A stretch of DNA of 38,707 bases from an uncultured Eubacteriales bacterium (GTDB taxonomy: Bacteria; Bacillota; Clostridia; UBA1381): positions 1 to 38,707 of the forward strand of contig CAJKHT010000015.1 in assembly GCA_905199755.1 (NCBI GenBank), in the 5' to 3' direction. Position 1 is the first letter of the stretch. Each line of letters starts with the position of its first letter. Positions 1 to 7,484 of this stretch are shown piece after piece. The position numbers were made by a program, and so were the translations under genes. The notes beneath the pieces were generated by a model, which saw only the letters and a list, made by a program, of their open reading frames with translations, did no database searches and was not told where the DNA came from.

Positions 1-548
1 TTTTCAGTATCGTTAAAATCAGTATAGTTATTATTAGTATTATTTGAGTATGATTTCGGAACTTCTTGAATTTCGATTTTCATATCTCTTGAAGTATGAT
101 TTTCATACTTCTGCAAGTTTGAATTTAATACTTCTTGATTTTCGATATTCATACTTTCGGTATTTTGATTTTCATACCGCTTTTCTTTCGGATTATGTAT
201 AAAGTTTTTCACATAAATTATGTTCGGTCTGCCAAGCCCCTGTCGTTTGCGTTCAATAAGTCCGATGCCGTTTTCAAGCTCGTCAAGCAGCTTTAATGCC
301 TTTTGCTTTGCACAACCGAAATCACATAAAATATCATCAATGGTGTAGATGATATATACACGATTTTCCTCGTCAAACCAACAATTCTTTACCGACAGGC
401 TCATACGGTCAAGCATAAAGCTATACAGTACCTTTGCTTCAACAGAAATACCGGAAAGCGTTTCATCTGTAAATAAGACTTTGGGAATACGGTAGAATGA
501 AAACTGTTCCGCTTGACTTCCGTAAAAATATTCAAATTGTATCGACAT
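1..548 (-). CDS. repA: Replication initiator protein RepA, N-terminal part (partial, runs off left edge)
   Basis: An open frame on the minus strand starts at ATG 548 and reads 182 codons to the window edge without a stop. A strong AGGAGG ribosome binding site lies about 8 bases upstream. The first ~120 residues match the RepA_N replication-initiator family: start MSIQFEYFYGSQAEQFSFYR, then IPKVLF and a helix-turn-helix-like stretch around DDILCDFGCAKQKALKLLDEL, followed by GLIERKRQGLGRPN. This family starts replication of theta plasmids and also occurs on clostridial integrative conjugative elements. After residue ~122 the protein becomes an Asn/Gln/Glu-rich linker with two tandem ~23-residue units, then an Asn/Asp-rich stretch. 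Together with the recombinase fragment next door it points to an integrated or decayed mobile element. The C-terminal part is outside the window, so I cannot say whether the gene is intact. Confidence 0.85.
   Translation of the reverse strand, partial: MSIQFEYFYGSQAEQFSFYRIPKVLFTDETLSGISVEAKVLYSFMLDRMSLSVKNCWFDEENRVYIIYTIDDILCDFGCAKQKALKLLDELENGIGLIERKRQGLGRPNIIYVKNFIHNPKEKRYENQNTESMNIENQEVLNSNLQKYENHTSRDMKIEIQEVPKSYSNNTNNNYTDFNDTE
45..182 (-). repeat. Two tandem ~69 bp units encoding a 23-residue repeat in the RepA linker
   Basis: Residues 123-145 and 146-168 of the RepA frame align as two diverged copies. Both share a YEN motif at positions 3-5, an M-x-I-E core and a QEV followed by Ser. 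At DNA level this shows as recurring 'catacttc/gaagtatgaa' blocks. The repeats sit just after the conserved N-terminal domain, where a flexible linker is expected. Confidence 0.6.
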
Positions 549-578
549 TGTTGTGCCTCCTTTCCGTGTGTGATTGCA

Positions 579-616
579 TAAAAAAAGAACGCCTTATGGT
601 TTGTTATAAAGCGTTC
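579..616 (-). terminator. Intrinsic terminator or attenuator in the repA leader
   Basis: On the minus strand GAACGCTTTAT pairs with ATAAGGCGTTC around a short loop (587-616; one C-A type mismatch) and is followed by seven or more T (579-586). It lies only about 30 bases before the repA start codon. An AAAGGAGG-like sequence without a usable start codon lies just upstream, at about 643-651. It could be the terminator of a lost upstream gene or a transcription attenuator for repA; the sequence does not decide. Confidence 0.6.
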
Positions 617-807
617 TCAGTTGATATTTTATTAAATTTTGACCTCCTTTTGCAGGGTATAACTTTTGTCTTTAACTTTACATTACCGTTATTAAAGACG
701 AAAATCTTGTAAATTTCGGGTTGGAAAAAGAACTGAAATATATCAAGATAAATCGCAAAACCCTTGATTTTATGCGGCTTTCACCGTTTGTCTTTATTAT
801 ACCATAG

Positions 808-1014
808 GGGCACAGCTTTGTTTCTCTGCTAATATCAAAGGGGCTTGATGTGGTTAATGTTGCTTCACTCGCGGGCGATACCATTGAAATTATAAGCAAG
901 CATTATGCGCATAGCTTTGCAGAGTACAGAGCCGCCGCAATGGAAGTTGTGGGAAAATCTTTTGAACAGCTCGGAAATAACCAAAATTATTTAAGTCTTT
1001 CGGATAGTTTTTAA
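808..1014 (+). pseudogene. C-terminal fragment of a tyrosine recombinase (integrase)
   Basis: The plus-strand frame encodes HSFVSLLISKGLDVVNVASL, then AGDTIEII-SKHYAHSFAEYR, and ends at TAA 1012-1014. This is the end of the phage-integrase fold. The first His-Ser is the remains of the HxxR box, with its Arg lost in the break. AGDTIEI is the usual (L)GH-S-x-x-T region, with Asp in place of the usual second-box His, and HYAHS carries the catalytic tyrosine. An in-frame stop (805-807) sits just before it, and the N-terminal ~300 residues and first catalytic Arg are missing, so it cannot be active. It points toward the 3' end of guaA, as integrases beside their own attachment site often do. Confidence 0.8.
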
Positions 1015-1046
1015 TGCTCGATTTATCTTTTTAAGCACGAATGAAT

Positions 1047-1103
1047 TTGTAGACAACTTTGTAGTCAAAAAGTTTTGACTACATACAAAAAATTAGTCTA
1101 CAA
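1047..1103. repeat. Nested inverted repeat downstream of the integrase fragment
   Basis: A perfect 10 bp palindrome, GTAGTCAAAA / TTTTGACTAC with a 2-base centre (1061-1082), lies inside a second inverted pair, TTGTAGAC (1047-1054) and GTCTACAA (1096-1103). It has no long T tract, so it is not an obvious terminator. Its position between an integrase end and a known integration target suggests protein binding sites of the mobile element. Confidence 0.55.
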
Positions 1104-1175
1104 TACGAAAAATCACAAAAAGAAAAATCGCCGAAAACCTTGATTTTACAAGGGTTTGCGACGATTTATAAAAAG

Positions 1176-1254
1176 TTACAAAATGTCAAAATTGTTAAGG
1201 GGCAAACCCATTTTGTAAAAAAATCTTGCCCCCTACTTTGAGGGCTTACAAAAT
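1176..1254. repeat. Three copies of TTACAAAAT, two in inverted arrangement
   Basis: TTACAAAATG (1176-1185), its inverse CATTTTGTAA (1209-1218) and TTACAAAAT (1246-1254) occur within 80 bp. A second inverted pair, GGGGCAA (1199-1205) / TTGCCCC (1226-1232), interleaves with them. No gene is visible between the integrase fragment (ends 1014) and the guaA terminator (1325). Short repeated sites of this kind next to an integrase resemble arm-type binding sites, but the region is AT-rich and chance is possible. Confidence 0.4.
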
Positions 1255-1324
1255 TTTTAATTACAATAAAACTCTGATTTTATTGTCAAAAATACCGTTT
1301 CTATGAGGTTTATCAGCTATGCTA

Positions 1325-1365
1325 TAAAAAAATTAGACCTTAAAAGTTTACGCTTCTAAGGTCTA
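1325..1365 (-). terminator. Rho-independent terminator of guaA
   Basis: TAGACCTT (1334-1341) pairs with AAGGTCTA (1358-1365). Read on the minus strand the stem is followed by a run of T (1325-1331). It lies about 50 bases after the guaA stop codon in the direction of guaA transcription. Confidence 0.75.
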
Positions 1366-1413
1366 TTTAGGGTATTAAATTTTTTAAAAATCGTTTTGCC
1401 CGGTAACAAAAAT

Positions 1414-2946
1414 CTACTCCCACTCAATTGTTGCCGGAGGCTTTGAAGTTATATCATAAACTAATCTGTTTACGTGTTTTACTTCATTTACTATTCTGTT
1501 TGATGTTTTTTCCAACACATCGTATGGTATACGTGCCCAATCAGCTGTCATAAAATCTGTTGTTGTAACTGCGCGCAAAGCCAATGTATAATCATAGGTG
1601 CGTTCGTCTCCCATAACACCGACACTCCGCATATCCGTAATAACCGCAAAGTACTGATTCACATCGCGTTCCATTCCCGCATTTGCAATTTCCTCTCTGA
1701 AAATTGCATCGGCATCACGAAGTATCGAAAGCTTATCTTCCGTAATTTCGCCTATAACTCTTACCGCCAAACCGGGGCCCGGGAACGGCTGACGCCATAC
1801 AAATTTCTCAGGCAAGCCCAACTCTATTCCCAATTGACGCACTTCATCCTTAAACAAGTCACGCAGCGGCTCGATAATCTCTTCAAAATCAACATGCTCG
1901 GGCAAGCCCCCCACATTATGATGACTCTTGATAGTCGCAGCATCACCGGCTCCGCTTTCAATGACATCGGGATAAATTGTTCCTTGAACAAGATAATCTA
2001 CTTTTCCTATCTTCTTTGCTTCCGCTTCAAATACTCTTATAAATTCCTCTCCTATAATCTTTCTCTTCCGTTCCGGCTCTGTTACCCCCGCAAGCTTACC
2101 GAGAAACCTGTCCTGAGCATTTGCACGTATAAGATTTATATCAAACTGCTGTCTGAACAGCTGCTCAACCTCGTCACCCTCGTTTTTTCGCAAAAGACCG
2201 TTATCCACAAATACACAGGTGAGCTGCTTACCGACTGCCTTATGAATCATAACTGCGGCAACCGAGCTGTCAACTCCGCCCGAAAGTGCACATAACACCT
2301 TTTTATCCCCTATTTTCCGTCTCAAATCTTCTATAGAGCGCTGAGCAAATTCACTCATTACCCAGTCACCCTTACATTCGCATACCTTGTAGAGAAAATT
2401 ACGCAGCATTTCCTTACCAAAAACAGTATGATTTACCTCGGGGTGGAACTGTACGGCATAAATCTTTTTTCCGGCATTTTCATATGCTGCGCAAGGACAC
2501 GAATCCGATGCCGCAGTGATTTTAAAGCCGTCAGGTATCTGTGAAATATAATCGGTATGACTCATCCAGCAGATTGTTTCTTGAGCCAACCCGTCAAATA
2601 ACAAGCTGTCGGATAACTTAATGGAAATTTTACCGTATTCGCGCGTAGGAGCTTTTTCAACCTTTCCGCCCATACTGTGCGCTATTAACTGGCTACCATA
2701 ACAAATACCGAGAATCGGAATACCAAGGCTGTAAATTTCATTATTGTACTTGGGCGAGCTTTCTTCATAGACGCTGTTCGGACCGCCCGTAAAAATTATG
2801 CCCTTAGGATTTTTCTTCTTGATTTCCTCAATACTTGTTTTATAAGGAACAACCTCGCAATATACATTACACTCACGAACTCGTCTTGCGATAAGCTGAT
2901 TGTACTGCCCCCCGAAATCAAGTACTATCACTGTTTCATTTTTCAT
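1414..2946 (-). CDS. guaA: GMP synthase (glutamine-hydrolysing)
   Basis: This 510-residue enzyme converts XMP, ATP and glutamine to GMP, the last step of guanine nucleotide synthesis. The class I glutamine amidotransferase domain comes first: GGPNSVYEE, then the nucleophile in GICYGSQ (Cys about 82) and QFHPEV near 170. An ATP-pyrophosphatase domain follows with the PP-loop SGGVDSS near 220. The C-terminal dimerisation domain ends in the family signature PPATIEWE. The length is normal. ATG 2946 has GGAGG about 7 bases upstream and a consensus promoter behind it. It stands alone as a single-gene unit, with its terminator at 1325-1365. The last codons, GAGTGGGAGTAG, match the sort of site at which genomic islands integrate into guaA, and mobile-element debris lies immediately downstream. 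Confidence 0.97.
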   Translation of the reverse strand: MKNETVIVLDFGGQYNQLIARRVRECNVYCEVVPYKTSIEEIKKKNPKGIIFTGGPNSVYEESSPKYNNEIYSLGIPILGICYGSQLIAHSMGGKVEKAPTREYGKISIKLSDSLLFDGLAQETICWMSHTDYISQIPDGFKITAASDSCPCAAYENAGKKIYAVQFHPEVNHTVFGKEMLRNFLYKVCECKGDWVMSEFAQRSIEDLRRKIGDKKVLCALSGGVDSSVAAVMIHKAVGKQLTCVFVDNGLLRKNEGDEVEQLFRQQFDINLIRANAQDRFLGKLAGVTEPERKRKIIGEEFIRVFEAEAKKIGKVDYLVQGTIYPDVIESGAGDAATIKSHHNVGGLPEHVDFEEIIEPLRDLFKDEVRQLGIELGLPEKFVWRQPFPGPGLAVRVIGEITEDKLSILRDADAIFREEIANAGMERDVNQYFAVITDMRSVGVMGDERTYDYTLALRAVTTTDFMTADWARIPYDVLEKTSNRIVNEVKHVNRLVYDITSKPPATIEWE

Positions 2947-2977
2947 CGGTTTGCCTCCATAATATAGTTATAAATTA

Positions 2978-3006
2978 ATTATAACACCTTCCCTGCATTT
3001 TTGCAA
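2978..3006 (-). promoter_or_regulatory. SigA-type promoter of guaA
   Basis: On the minus strand there is a -35 TTGCAA (3001-3006), a 17 bp spacer and a -10 TATAAT (2978-2983). It reads into guaA with a leader of about 25 bases, too short for a purine riboswitch. Confidence 0.8.
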
Positions 3007-3112
3007 TATATTTTATTTTTAATTGTAAATGATAACTGTCTCATGAAAGATTTGTCATTGTTTTTTGTAAAATTTGTGTAATGTTATTTTAAGCTAACAG
3101 TCACATTTCATT

Positions 3113-3164
3113 CTATATATAGTGATTGAGCGGCTTATGTGGCACTTATGCCACAATATATTGT
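3113..3164 (+). promoter_or_regulatory. Pair of NrdR-like boxes upstream of nrdD
   Basis: Two AT-rich palindromes resembling the NrdR box (acaCwATATwGtgt type) stand before the nrdD promoter: CTATATATAG (3113-3122, flanked by GTGA) and ACAATATATTGT (3153-3164). Their centres are 41 bp apart, close to four helical turns, as expected for cooperative binding to one DNA face. The second box ends 10 bases before the -35. NrdR is the ATP/dATP-sensing repressor of ribonucleotide reductase genes. A separate perfect hairpin, TGTGGCA/TGCCACA (3138-3155), overlaps the second box. Confidence 0.7.
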
Positions 3165-3174
3165 ATTTGTCCCA

Positions 3175-3203
3175 TTGACTTTTTGTTTTCACGGTGGTAT
3201 AAT
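3175..3203 (+). promoter_or_regulatory. SigA-type promoter of the nrdD operon
   Basis: TTGACT (3175-3180), a 17 bp spacer and TATAAT (3198-3203). The expected transcript start is near 3210, about 35 bases before ATG 3244. This rules out the in-frame ATG at 3139, which lies upstream of the promoter. Confidence 0.85.
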
Positions 3204-3243
3204 AACAGAGATTTCATTATTTTGGAGAAAGGAAGATTTTTTT

Positions 3244-5616
3244 ATGTATCAGGTAGTAAAGCGCGACGGAAAAATAACAGATTTCGATTTATATAAGATA
3301 AGCGCAGCAATCACAAAGGCTTTTGATTCACAGGATAAGCAATACAATACAAATATAATAGATTTACTTGCATTGAAAGTAACTTCGGACTATACGGATA
3401 AAATACACGACAATCTTGTTTCGGTTGAGGATATTCAGGACAGCGTCGAATCCGTACTTGTGCAGGCAGGCTATGCCGATGTTGCAAAAGCATACATACT
3501 CTACAGAAAGCAGCGCGAAAAAATCAGGAATATGAAGTCAACCATTCTTGATTATAAAGAGCTTGTTGACAGCTATGTACATCTGAGCGATTGGAGAGTA
3601 AAAGAAAATTCCACCGTCACATACTCGGTCGGAGGACTGATTCTCTCAAACTCAGGAGCAATCACCGCCAATTACTGGCTCAGTGAAATTTATGACGATG
3701 AAATTGCACAGGCGCATAAAAATGCCGATATTCACATTCATGATTTATCGATGCTTACGGGCTACTGCGCCGGCTGGTCACTTAAACAGCTTATAAAGGA
3801 GGGGTTCGGAGGAATTACCGGAAAAATCACCTCTGCGCCGGCAAAGCATCTTTCCGTGCTTTGCAATCAAATGGTAAACTTTTTGGGAATTATGCAGAAC
3901 GAATGGGCAGGCGCACAGGCTTTTTCATCATTTGACACATACCTTGCACCGTTCGTCAAGGTTGATAAGCTTGACTACAAGCAGACCAAACGCTGTATAG
4001 AATCCTTCATATACGGAGTAAACACTCCGAGCCGCTGGGGTTCTCAGGCACCGTTTTCAAACATAACTCTTGACTGGACGGTTCCCGATGACTTGGCTGA
4101 GCTCCCGTGCATTGTCGGCGGAAAGGAAATGGATTTCTGCTACAAGGACTGCAAAAAAGAAATGGACATGATAAACAAAGCATTTATCGAAATAATGATT
4201 GAGGGCGATGCTAACGGCAGAGGGTTCCAGTATCCCATACCGACATATTCCATCACACGCGATTTCGACTGGTCGGATACCGAAAATAACAAACTGCTTT
4301 TTGAAATGACGGCAAAGTACGGAACACCGTATTTTTCAAACTACATCAATTCGGATATGCAGCCGAGCGATGTAAGAAGTATGTGCTGCCGTTTACGTCT
4401 TGATTTGCGTGAATTAAGGAAGAAAACCGGCGGATTCTTCGGCAGCGGAGAAAGCACAGGCAGCGTTGGAGTTGTGACAATCAATCTTCCGCGTATTGCT
4501 TATCTTGCCGAAAATGAGGAGGACTTTTTCCACCGTCTTGACCACATGATGGATATTGCGGCACGTTCGCTTAAAATAAAGCGGACGATTATCTCAAAGC
4601 TCCTTGACGAGGGACTTTACCCTTACACCAAACGCTATCTCGGTACATTTGCTAATCATTTTTCGACAATCGGTCTTATAGGAATGAATGAAGCCGGACT
4701 GAATGCAAACTGGCTCAGAAAAGACCTTACGCACGAAGAAACGCAGAAATTTGCCGCAAAGGTACTGACACATATGAGAAACCGTCTTTCGGATTATCAG
4801 GAGGAATACGGAGACTTATATAATCTTGAGGCAACACCTGCCGAATCAACAACATATCGTCTGGCAAAGCATGATGTAAAAAGATACCCGGATATAATAA
4901 CCGCAGCAAAAGACGGCGGTACACCGTATTATACAAACAGCTCGCATCTGCCTGTTGACTTTACTTCCGATATATTCGATGCACTCGATATTCAGGACGA
5001 ATTGCAGACACTTTACACCTCGGGTACCGTTTTCCATGCATTTCTCGGAGAAAAGCTGCCGTCATGGCAGTCCGCTGCGGCACTTGTGCGTAAAATTGCC
5101 GAAAATTACAAACTGCCGTATTACACAATGTCTCCTACATACTCGGTATGCTCCGAGCACGGATATATTTCCGGCGAACACTTCACATGTCCGAAATGCG
5201 GTAAAAACACAGAGGTTTACAGCCGCATAACAGGTTATTACCGTCCAGTTCAGAACTGGAATGACGGAAAAACGCAGGAATTTAAAGACAGACGGCTTTA
5301 TGATATTGAACACTCAGTACTTAAAAAGCACGCACTTCCGACTGCCGATTATACGGAACACGTAATGACTTCGGATACCGAGGAAACACTGCTTTTTACA
5401 ACAAAAACCTGTCCCAACTGCAAAGCAGCGCGGACAATGCTTGACAGCGCAGATATAAGCTATACCGTAATCGATGCCGAGGAAAATCCGGAGCTTACCC
5501 AAAAATACGGAATTCAGCAGGCACCCACGCTTGTTGTTTCAAAGGACGGAGAAGCCGAAAAATATATAAACGCTTCAAGCATAAAAAAATACACAAGGAA
5601 TGTTACACATGCATGA
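3244..5616 (+). CDS. nrdD: Anaerobic (class III) ribonucleoside-triphosphate reductase with C-terminal redoxin domain
   Basis: This glycyl-radical enzyme reduces NTPs to dNTPs under anaerobic conditions. ATG 3244 (GGAGAAAGGA upstream) gives 790 residues. Residues 1-95 are the ATP-cone allosteric domain (MYQVVKRDGK...). The barrel follows, with the active-site cysteine pair in SMCCRLRLDL (381-382). Near the end, C636-x-x-H and C649-x-x-C652 form the zinc site, in which one usual Cys appears as His, and G664 in RITGYYRP is the glycyl-radical residue. Residues ~714-785 are an extra glutaredoxin/thioredoxin-like domain with TCPNC (C723, C726) and a cis-Pro in QQAPTLVV. Ordinary NrdD proteins stop at about 700-720 residues. 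The fused redoxin and the thioredoxin reductase gene that follows suggest electrons come from TrxB through the fused domain rather than from formate. No typical NrdG activase is present in this window. Confidence 0.95.
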   Translation: MYQVVKRDGKITDFDLYKISAAITKAFDSQDKQYNTNIIDLLALKVTSDYTDKIHDNLVSVEDIQDSVESVLVQAGYADVAKAYILYRKQREKIRNMKSTILDYKELVDSYVHLSDWRVKENSTVTYSVGGLILSNSGAITANYWLSEIYDDEIAQAHKNADIHIHDLSMLTGYCAGWSLKQLIKEGFGGITGKITSAPAKHLSVLCNQMVNFLGIMQNEWAGAQAFSSFDTYLAPFVKVDKLDYKQTKRCIESFIYGVNTPSRWGSQAPFSNITLDWTVPDDLAELPCIVGGKEMDFCYKDCKKEMDMINKAFIEIMIEGDANGRGFQYPIPTYSITRDFDWSDTENNKLLFEMTAKYGTPYFSNYINSDMQPSDVRSMCCRLRLDLRELRKKTGGFFGSGESTGSVGVVTINLPRIAYLAENEEDFFHRLDHMMDIAARSLKIKRTIISKLLDEGLYPYTKRYLGTFANHFSTIGLIGMNEAGLNANWLRKDLTHEETQKFAAKVLTHMRNRLSDYQEEYGDLYNLEATPAESTTYRLAKHDVKRYPDIITAAKDGGTPYYTNSSHLPVDFTSDIFDALDIQDELQTLYTSGTVFHAFLGEKLPSWQSAAALVRKIAENYKLPYYTMSPTYSVCSEHGYISGEHFTCPKCGKNTEVYSRITGYYRPVQNWNDGKTQEFKDRRLYDIEHSVLKKHALPTADYTEHVMTSDTEETLLFTTKTCPNCKAARTMLDSADISYTVIDAEENPELTQKYGIQQAPTLVVSKDGEAEKYINASSIKKYTRNVTHA

Positions 5617-6505
5617 TATAATAATTATAGGCGGCGGCTGTGCAGGGCTTACAGCCGCCGTATATTCCGCAAGAGCCGGGAAAAAGGTACTTGTTATTGA
5701 ATCGGAAACAATCGGAGGTCAGATAACCGCCGCACCGTGTATTGAAAATTATCCGGCAATATCCCGCATAAGCGGTATGGATTTTGCCGACAGGCTTTAT
5801 GAGCAGGCGGTTTCTTTCGGTGCCGAATTTGAATTTGATACGGTGACAGGGCTTGAAAATACAGGAAATATAAAAAGAGTAATTGCGGAGGATTCCGTAT
5901 ATGAGGCAAGCGCTGTTATCATTGCAGCCGGCTCAAAATGCCGACCTCTCGGTATAGACAAAGAAAAGCAGCTTACAGGTCATGGCGTTTCTTACTGTGC
6001 AATGTGTGACGGTGCGTTTTTTAAAGGCAAAACAGCCGTCGTTGCAGGCGGCGGAAATACCGCTTTTACCGACGCTCTGTTTCTTGCACCTATATGCAAG
6101 AAAGTGTATATCGTTCACAGACGCGGCACTTTCCGAGCGGATAACACTTTGATTGAAAAATCAAAGCAGACGGATAATATAGAAATAGTCACCGATGCGG
6201 TTATTTCGGAGCTTCACGGAGAAACATCGCTTACGGGAATTACACTCACATATGCCGACGGCACAAAAGGCAGTCTCGAAACCGATGCATTGTTTGCCGC
6301 AATCGGACGCATCGCCTCAAATGGCATATTTAAGGATGTCGTCAGCCTTGACGAAAACGGATACATCATTGCCGACGAAAGCTGTCTGACCTCATCGGAC
6401 GGAATTTTTGCAGCAGGCGACTGCCGTAAAAAAGCTGTTCGGCAGTTAACCACCGCGGCCGCGGACGGAGCATGTGCGGCAGCGGCAGCTTTGAAAATAT
6501 GCTGA
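5609..6505 (+). CDS. trxB: Thioredoxin reductase (FAD-dependent, NADPH-type)
   Basis: A 298-residue pyridine nucleotide-disulfide oxidoreductase of normal low-molecular-weight length. An FAD-binding GGGCAGLTAA motif near the N-terminus is followed by the redox-active CAMC (CxxC followed by DG). The NAD(P)-binding motif is GGGNTA, with HRRGTFRA after it; the HRR favours NADPH. The second FAD motif is GIFAAGDCR near the end. ATG 5609 is preferred because AAGGA lies 9 bases upstream; the in-frame ATG at 5600 directly abuts that site. The gene overlaps the nrdD stop codon by 8 bases, so the two are translationally coupled. The likely partner is the redoxin domain fused to NrdD. Confidence 0.93.
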   Translation: MHDIIIIGGGCAGLTAAVYSARAGKKVLVIESETIGGQITAAPCIENYPAISRISGMDFADRLYEQAVSFGAEFEFDTVTGLENTGNIKRVIAEDSVYEASAVIIAAGSKCRPLGIDKEKQLTGHGVSYCAMCDGAFFKGKTAVVAGGGNTAFTDALFLAPICKKVYIVHRRGTFRADNTLIEKSKQTDNIEIVTDAVISELHGETSLTGITLTYADGTKGSLETDALFAAIGRIASNGIFKDVVSLDENGYIIADESCLTSSDGIFAAGDCRKKAVRQLTTAAADGACAAAAALKIC

Positions 6506-6522
6506 AAAGAACGGAACGCTTT

Positions 6523-7413
6523 ATGATGAATAATTTATCGGAATGTACGCTTTGCCCCAGAAAGTGCAAAGCAGACAGAAACAACGGTATTGTTGGTTTT
6601 TGCGGCGCTTCACGTCAGATAAAGCTTGCACGTGCAGCCCTGCACTTTTGGGAAGAACCATGCATTTCCGGCGAACACGGTTCGGGAACCGTGTTCTTTT
6701 CTTACTGTACGATGAAATGTGTGTTTTGCCAGAATTACGATATAAGCACCCTGAATAAAGGAAAAATCATTACGGAAAGTGAGCTTGCGGATATTTTTCT
6801 TGATTTGCAGGAGCAGGGTGCAAATAATATAAATCTCGTAACCCCTACTCATTATGTGCCGCAGATTATTGCCGCACTTGATAATGCAAAGGCTCATGGT
6901 TTGACGCTGCCGATACTTTATAATACAAGCGGCTATGAAAATACAGAAACAATAAAAATGCTTAACGGCTATATTGATATTTATATGCCGGATATGAAAT
7001 ATTTTGATGATAAATATGCGGTAAAGTACTCAAATGCGCCGCATTACTTTGAGATTGCCGCCGCTGCAATACATGAAATGTATAATCAGGTTTCAGCTCC
7101 CGTTTTCAGCAAAAACGGTATTATGCAAAGAGGTATGATTGTTCGTCATCTCATGCTGCCCGGTCTGCTTTTTGATACGAAAAAAATCATGGACTATCTG
7201 CATACCGAATACGGAAACAATATTTATGTGAGCCTTATGAGCCAGTACACTCCCCTGCCCCATGTGCATCGGTTTCCCGAGCTTAACAGAAAGCTTAATC
7301 CGCGTCAATATGCGGCAATGATTGATTACTGTGCAAATCTCGGCATGGAAAACGTTTTTGTACAGGAGGGCGAGGCTGCAGATGAAAGCTTTATTCCTTC
7401 GTTTAATGAATAA
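6523..7413 (+). CDS. PflX-like radical SAM protein (COG1313-type)
   Basis: A protein of about 296 residues carrying the radical SAM iron-sulfur motif in YCTMKCVFCQNYDIS (Cx3Cx2C) and an N-terminal cysteine cluster, CTLCPRKC, with a further Cys in VGFCGA. The body contains MPDMKYFDDKYAVKYSNAP, LMLPGLLFDT and SLMSQYTP, features of the PflX branch of pyruvate-formate-lyase-activase relatives, whose substrate is generally unknown. It is the last gene of the nrdD-trxB operon. It might help activate a glycyl-radical enzyme, but it is not a canonical NrdG (shorter, different motif context), so that role is inference. The start is uncertain: ATG 6499 overlaps the trxB stop and ATG 6472 lies inside trxB. 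ATG 6523 or 6526 is chosen because related proteins begin close to the first cysteine cluster. Confidence 0.85.
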   Translation: MMNNLSECTLCPRKCKADRNNGIVGFCGASRQIKLARAALHFWEEPCISGEHGSGTVFFSYCTMKCVFCQNYDISTLNKGKIITESELADIFLDLQEQGANNINLVTPTHYVPQIIAALDNAKAHGLTLPILYNTSGYENTETIKMLNGYIDIYMPDMKYFDDKYAVKYSNAPHYFEIAAAAIHEMYNQVSAPVFSKNGIMQRGMIVRHLMLPGLLFDTKKIMDYLHTEYGNNIYVSLMSQYTPLPHVHRFPELNRKLNPRQYAAMIDYCANLGMENVFVQEGEAADESFIPSFNE

Positions 7414-7423
7414 TTAGACGAAA

Positions 7424-7472
7424 AACAATCCGATATAAAAGCTTATCGCTTCCATATCGGATTGTTTTTTTT
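7424..7472 (+). terminator. Strong terminator, probably bidirectional
   Basis: AACAATCCGATAT (7424-7436) pairs perfectly with ATATCGGATTGTT (7454-7466), followed by T to 7472. On the minus strand the stem is followed by a run of five T. It therefore ends the nrdD operon and also the converging signalling gene block that stops at 7485. Confidence 0.9.
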
Positions 7473-7484
7473 ACACAAGCCCCG

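Noticed and set aside
45..182. Possible CRISPR-like array from regularly recurring short blocks
   Set aside because: The repeats are in frame inside RepA, diverged, and have no spacers.
1834..2295. A 153-residue plus-strand frame inside guaA
   Set aside because: Antisense to a certain gene, no ribosome binding site or motif.
3139..3243. A 35-residue N-terminal extension of nrdD from ATG 3139
   Set aside because: The stretch contains an NrdR-like box and the -35/-10 promoter, and ATG 3244 has a good ribosome binding site and starts the ATP-cone as in the family.
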